Assembly (NCBI GenBank): GCA_946902875.1
Contig: OX336344.1
Span: 19,303,791-19,367,790, forward strand
Length of the DNA stretch: 64,000 nt
Origin: Nematopogon swammerdamellus
Lineage: Eukaryota > Arthropoda > Insecta > Lepidoptera > Adelidae
Direction: 5' to 3'
The translations under genes were made by a program, and so were the position numbers. Shown here piece after piece: positions 59,257 through 64,000 of the stretch; within the stretch, counting starts at the first letter, position 1; every line of letters begins with the position of its first letter. Under the pieces are notes generated by a model. It was not told the DNA's origin and ran no database searches. It worked only from the letters and a program-made list of their open reading frames with translations.

Positions 59257-59340
59257 TTAAATAAAACCGTTTAAAAATTGTTTCTCTGGCGTTTTGATGG
59301 ACGTATTTGTACATTTCGGCACAATACAATATTTATACAT
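59257..59340 (-). pseudogene. THAP zinc-finger N-terminus fragment (2)
   Basis: From an ATG at 59340 on the minus strand: MYKYCIVPKCTNTSIKTPEK then QF, the start of a C2CH THAP domain (C-x4-C, then TP-K-F). THAP domains bind DNA in P-element-type transposases and some host factors. The frame ends after 27 aa, so only the first Cys pair is left. Confidence 0.55.
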
Positions 59341-59514
59341 TGTGAAAAAGTGAAGCCAGGCACAAATCGGACACTTAATTTGTTTTAAACACAGTGACGT
59401 CACGCACTCCGCGCTGCGACTAGTCGACGATCGGCGCATTCATAAAATAATTATACCAATGTTTTTTATTTTTCATGGACTTCAATACTACATTCAAAAC
59501 TAAAAACCGCGTTG

Positions 59515-59650
59515 ATCCTCATTGTGCACCGTGCAATATTACACAGTAAAGTACAATTAAGCACACATTGAAATTACTTATCTGTATAATTTGCAAGGTT
59601 CCTCGCCAAATCATCAACAAAGAAATGCCCAGCTTATTTTGAAGGATTCA
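59515..59650 (+). other. Conserved non-coding block of the protease units (copy D)
   Basis: CATTGTGCACCGTGCAATAT and GTTCCTCGCCAAATCATCAA, as in units B and C. Confidence 0.55.
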
Positions 59651-59844
59651 TTCAAATTCAAATTCAAAACATTTTATTCACAAAACACAAGAAAAAATAA
59701 GTATAAAGGATTATGTAGGTATGTACACGAAATAAAATAAAATAATTATCTCTACTTCTTATAAAAGGGAACGTCTGTCTGTATGTATGTATTTATGTAT
59801 GTATATGTTTGCAGTAAACTCTTGAGGCTCACTATAGGCTCTAT

Positions 59845-61630
59845 CCTCTTGAGACCCTCGGTACACATATGTGCACCTCTATAAAATCAATTTTTAAGAC
59901 GTGTTGCTACATCTGTTGTTGGATAGCAATACTATCCTTTAAAACTGTAATCAATAAGCTTCTTAGCTATTGAGCTAGATGCCGCTACGTGGTTAGGAAA
60001 GTTCTCGTAATTTGAAATGAAACATCAAACTTGGTCGTTTTTTGTCAAGTGTGGGTATATACAGCGGAAAGTTATTAATTCAGGTAAATTACAAATCCAG
60101 TACTTTCTAAAGTTATTTTCATGGTTTTGTATGCCTAATTAGTCAATTGTTTATATTCAAGTACTTGAATTGGAAAATTATGTTTTTTACTACATATTAG
60201 AGGAGTTTTTTGTTCGAGTACACACTTGTGTACCACAGGCATTTTCAAGTAGTTTCATTTTTTATTTGTGAATTAAATTTTTTGGATTTTTTTTTTATAT
60301 CACAATGAATGACCGCGAAATCGAAGAGTTTCTTCTCAGAAGCGATGGAGACTTTTCTTCAGGAGATGATGATGAAGAGGACGTGCCCCCGGAAGTGCTA
60401 AGGGAACCTTCACCTGTATCTGAAGAGGAGTCTGAACATTTTGAAGAGCCAGGGCCAGTAGATCCTGGCAGATACATTTGGCGTACCACAAACATGGTTT
60501 CTAGAGGGCCAAGTATTGACGAAGATGTTTTTGAAACCCAAGGAAGCTCCGAAACCAGTATTTTATTTGAATTTTTTGAATCAGATTTCTGGAAATTGGT
60601 CGCTAACGAGGACAATTAGTATTCTGCTCAAGAAAGGCAATTAAAAACTGTCAACAATGACCAACTCAAAATAATAAATTTTGTAGGATTGCAAATCCTT
60701 TTGCGGTCTCTTGGGTACCCTCAAGCTAGGCTCTATAGTCTATTGGAACGGGGACATCTGTGTGGCACTGATCGGGGATACGATGACCCGTGATCGGTTT
60801 TTCGAGCTACGAAACTTCTTGCATCTCGTTGACAATACTCCAGAGCCAGGTCCAACGTCAAAAAATAGACATCACTCAGCCAGCTGTGGTGAAAAATTAT
60901 AACACCTGCATGGGCGGGATCGATCTATGCGACAGGTTGATAGCCTATTATCGCAGTTCCATGCGCACCAAAAAGTGGCCTACCAGAGTGTTTTGCCATT
61001 TTTAGACCTGGTTATTGTTAACTGTTGGATTTTGTACATTCGCTGCTGCAAGGAGGAGAAAGTGTCACCAAAAGAACGGCTAGGATTGTTACAGTATCGC
61101 ATAAATCTAGGTACTGCAATGGCAAAATACAAGGGCACCTCATTAACCTCTCTCTTCATGCAACCAGGTCCAAGTCCAAGAGTAGTTGACAGAAGAAGGC
61201 CTGACGACGACGAAGGGCACGCTCACGGTCCTCTGAAGAAGCGACCCAGGCCTGTGGTGTCTCAACCCCTAGTGGAAACTAGCCTTGATGGGATTGGTCA
61301 TCTTCCTCGGTTTCAGGATGGCAAATTTGCATCCAAATGCAGGTACTCTGGACGAAAATTTGATGCCGTACCATGTGCACAAAGTGCAATATGTATTTGT
61401 ACATATTAAAAAATAACTGTTTTGAAAAATACCACACTTCGAAGTAGGGGAATGTGAATTTTTACTGATCCTAAATGCCTGAGGTTCACATATGTGCATG
61501 TATGTTTTTTTATACATCGAAACAAAAAAAATTTTTTTTTGTATTTTTTCATTTTTACATATCTCCCGTCTTTCATATTTATACAGTCGGATTTCCTAGT
61601 TTCATTCGTTCTCATTTGGGTCTCAAGAGG
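59845..61630 (+). mobile_element. piggyBac-family element, degraded
   Basis: CCTCTTGAGACCC at 59845-59857 is inverted at 61618-61630. Near both ends lies an ACATATGTGCA palindromic phrase (59871, 61488). It contains the transposase remnant at 60305-61409. No TTAA is preserved at either side, so the exact ends are uncertain. Confidence 0.6.
60305..61409 (+). pseudogene. piggyBac transposase, internally deleted
   Basis: The acidic N-terminus (MNDREIEEFLLRSDGDFSSG, rich in Asp/Glu) ends at TAG 60617-60619. Shifted frames continue with GDTMTRDRFFELRNFLHLVD. After that the sequence jumps to AVVKNYNTCMGGIDLCDRLI, then TKKWPTRVFCHF and LDLVIVNCWILYIRC, the C-terminal part of the catalytic region. 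The middle, with the first catalytic aspartates, is deleted. The tail HLPRFQDGKFASKCRYSG with a partial Cys set resembles the terminal zinc-binding motif of this family but lacks some cysteines. Confidence 0.82.
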
Positions 61631-61745
61631 CTATACCATCACTCTAAACACGGAAAGTATAGTATGAATGGAGTTTAGTGTCGAATGATCGTAATAGATG
61701 GCGTTAGCAGTTCTTACCCCAATTGTAAAATTCTAGAACAGTGAC

Positions 61746-61914
61746 ATGAAGGGCGCAGTCGTGCTGTTAGGATGCCTGGTGGCCCTGGCGTCGACAAAAC
61801 ATCGTCACAAGACGTACGTCGAGTCGACAATCAGCATCATTCAAATCGGCAACGGGCTGCAACCGGTCACCATCAAACCAAAAGATCCAGTGAAAAATTA
61901 TTGTCCGCCTTGCG
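61746..61914 (+). CDS. Unit D coding exon 1
   Basis: The acceptor AAAATTCTAG lies just before, then AACAGTGACATG. It has 56 codons and ends TGCG before GTTAGT, phase 1. The extra Tyr in NYCPPC distinguishes it. Confidence 0.8.
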
Positions 61915-63752
61915 GTTAGTACAGTATGGCACATAAAGCCCTTATAAATGTTAATATTGAATAAATGAAAATATTTTTATTTCAATTAAATTAACAAAAT
62001 CTGCTACATAATCCATATGACATCATGACAGCATTAGGTAATTTTATAACATGTTCTTTAAAAACAATCGCGGTATTTTTTCCAATGTTTAATTTTAATT
62101 TCAGTTTAAAATTGGTCCATCCGTGAGACGTAATGTTTTTATTACCTCAGAATATATTAATTCCATAAAACCGTATACAATAAAATTAAACTAAAATTAA
62201 GAAATATGATAAAACTAAACTAAAATAACTTATAAACTAAACCTAAAAAATAAAAAAATTAATAAAAATTAAAACTACCTATAAATAATATATTTCATTT
62301 AAATTTGACAGAGTCGCTGCACCGGTGCAAGTGCCAAGTACGCACGCCGCGTTACACCTCTGAATCTCAATGGCGATTCGCCGAACAAAGAAAGCTTTGG
62401 CAAAAATTAAAAATTATTAATTATTATACAAAATCGGTGGACAGTGAGTACGGAGAGATTTGGCAATAGTGATAGTGAGTGCAATGACCTAGTCCAGTCC
62501 CCTTTTTCGTTTGATGTCATTCAAATGTAAAGTGTTTGTAATTTACCTTGATGCAGATCAATTCTACCAGTTAAGCATGTAAGTTAGTCATTTTAATTTT
62601 ATTTAATAAAGACGGACGTTAACCGTCCACCAAATCTGAATGAAACTATTTTCACCAGAAAGTACCTACTATATAATGACCGAATCTGGAAAAAAGTTTC
62701 AGAACGTTTCCTCTTCAAATATGAACCCCTGTATGGGGCTAGGAGAAATTATTTGAAACTTTTTAGTAAAATAAATCATACATACATTACATCCCTAGGT
62801 AAGTAATATGTGTAAATTTTAGTTCGTTTTAAAAATGTGTTTTTTAATGTATCTTTATTGAAATTATTTTTACACTTGTGCTGGTCGGGATATTTATACA
62901 ATTTAATAAATGAAGTCCGTTAGCCTGTCTGCCTGTCTGTCACCTCACAGACTTTAGTTCCCAAAGGTGTGTTAGGTTACTTTTTTTATAAGCAGCCGAC
63001 ACGGATGGCTTTGCCAAAATATTTATTTATTTATTTGTTTATTAGAAAATAGGACAGCCTGATCACAAACAGATAAAACATATTAAGTTATACATACATT
63101 GAAGTCTGACCATATATTTTGTTTCCCTGGTTTAAATATATATCCAATGGAAGATCAGGCACAGCCAATAAAATTACTCCTCCCAAAACCACACTCAGAC
63201 AGGCGCCATGCAAGCTCTATACTATAAGTCAAGCTCGTCGTCTAATTTATTGACACACCTTTTAAAGATCGGTTATAGCAGAGCTATGATGTTAAACTAA
63301 AACTTATACTTCTGATGGTGTAGATATTATGAATTCTGTGGCTTACATTAAAAATGCCAGTGTTGCAATATTATTATTACCGAATCAGACATAAGGAACT
63401 GCTAGTGAGAGGATCGTTTCCAATGACCTCGCCTTTGCTCCTCTCACACACCTGAGCGCTATGAATGCACTGGCGAGGACCCGTCTCAACCTGCCAATGT
63501 GTAAACACGCGGGGATCTAGGTCTTCGATAGATCCCAAGATACCTGTAGGTAGTTGAAACGGTGCTAATATGTGTGAACATGGTTTTAGAATGCGGTAAA
63601 GCACGCATGCGACGTCGCATAGTCGGTGGCGAGGAGACTAAGATCTTGGAGTTTCCCTGGATGGCTTTCATAGCGAATAATGGAAGACCGCATTGCGGAG
63701 GTTCTGTCATCAACGATCTGTACGTGCTCACAGCGGCCCATTGCACTTATGG
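61746..63752 (+). CDS. Secreted trypsin-like serine protease, unit D (5' part, runs off window)
   Basis: Join 61746-61914 and 63590-63752; the first 110 complete codons plus two bases of codon 111. [17 protein letters not shown] is a signal peptide, and the linker ends YCPPC. Exon 2 gives RRRIVGGEET (activation after Arg66) and TAAHC with His107. The activation site is intact, so D is expected to be activatable like B. Asp and Ser exons lie beyond 64000. Sequence after 63753 matches intron 2 of units B and C. Confidence 0.8.
61915..63589 (+). other. Unit D intron 1
   Basis: Short compared with unit C. It contains the inverse of the 16.5-16.9 kb element at about 62440-62760, an ATTT-repeat insert at about 63015-63130, and shared intron blocks from 62880 and 63290. 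No insertion lies between ACGGTGCTAATATGTGTG and exon 2, so this is the unfilled version of the site disrupted in B and C. Confidence 0.55.
63590..63752 (+). CDS. Unit D coding exon 2: activation site and catalytic His
   Basis: [43 protein letters not shown]; donor GTGAGG, phase 2. Confidence 0.88.
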
Positions 63753-64000
63753 GTGAGGTCCAAGTTTTAATAATAATTTCGATTTCTGCCTCTTCAATCC
63801 CGTTATTTAGTAATTGTCAGGTAATTAGTGCTATACTGCAGTTCAGATCAGCACAGCGCATGGGAGACATCAACACAGCGTCCAGAGTGTCAAGTTACTT
63901 AAAAGTTAGTTTTCTCTTAGGAATTTTGTTTCTTTTACAATTTCACAGGAGATATGTTTAATATTGAAGGTTTACCAGCAATGCGCTTAATTTTTAGGGT

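Noticed and set aside
60295..60615. Minus-strand Ser-rich 106-aa frame
   Set aside because: It is the antisense of the acidic N-terminus of the piggyBac transposase.

Overview
The window looks like a moth or butterfly (Lepidoptera) nuclear genome. It is AT-rich, its genes are split by short GT-AG introns, and it is packed with non-LTR retrotransposon fragments, SINEs and TIR or fold-back DNA elements of types familiar from Lepidoptera. Species is not determined. There is no sign of bacterial operons, rRNA genes or CRISPR.

The only host genes I can defend are a tandem family of secreted trypsin-like (S1A) serine proteases, all on the + strand. I read four duplicated units. Unit A (about 1787-3280) is a collapsed pseudogene. 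Unit B (about 4050-15060) is a complete six-coding-exon gene for 341 aa: 8593-8776, 10556-10721, 11009-11171, 11925-12128, 13755-13944, 14708-14826. Unit C (about 24340-53400) is a complete gene for 310 aa stretched over 23 kb: 29762-29927, 42944-43106, 43725-43884, 43965-44114, 48223-48397, 53005-53123. Unit D (from about 55320) has coding exons 1 and 2 (61746-61914, 63590-63752) and runs off the window. B, C and D share intron phases (1, 2, 0, 0, 1 where visible), a signal-peptide exon, a Cys-rich linker and duplicated upstream DNA, so they arose by segmental duplication and were then inflated to different degrees by transposons. B looks like an active trypsin. C keeps frame, splice sites and catalytic triad but has lost the residues needed for zymogen activation, so it is probably a non-activatable homologue.

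Everything else is mobile or repeated DNA. 3.3-8.5 kb: SINEs, a LINE 3' end, a 141-bp hairpin and a Tc1/mariner-like MITE. 9-10.5 kb: two adjacent hairpins and a small retroelement with a 12-bp target duplication. 12.8-24 kb: jockey-type LINE pieces, a TIR element rich in a repeated subterminal motif, and a gypsy-type gag start. 25-28 kb: a dead LINE reverse transcriptase and a fold-back element made of 'GGCCGAAGGCC' repeats. 30.4-31.3 kb: a palindromic element with an 8-bp target duplication. 32.1-35.8 kb: a 361-bp unit repeated eight times. 36.4-41.6 kb: a 1,740-bp unit repeated three times. 44.4-48.2 kb: a nested inverted repeat. 49.7-52.4 kb: LINE endonuclease/RT and a PHD-type ORF1 fragment. 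53.7-54.5 kb: a 760-bp pyrimidine tract. 58-59.4 kb: a minisatellite flanked by two inverted THAP-domain fragments. 59.8-61.6 kb: a dead piggyBac element.

The signals I would follow first are the activation-dead protease in unit C; the SINE family whose tRNA-like A and B boxes enclose a 5S-rRNA-like segment; the subterminal-motif TIR element at 19.3-21.7 kb; and the two independent retroelement insertions at the same site just before exon 2 of units B and C. All homology statements rest on reading motifs by eye; no database search was possible.
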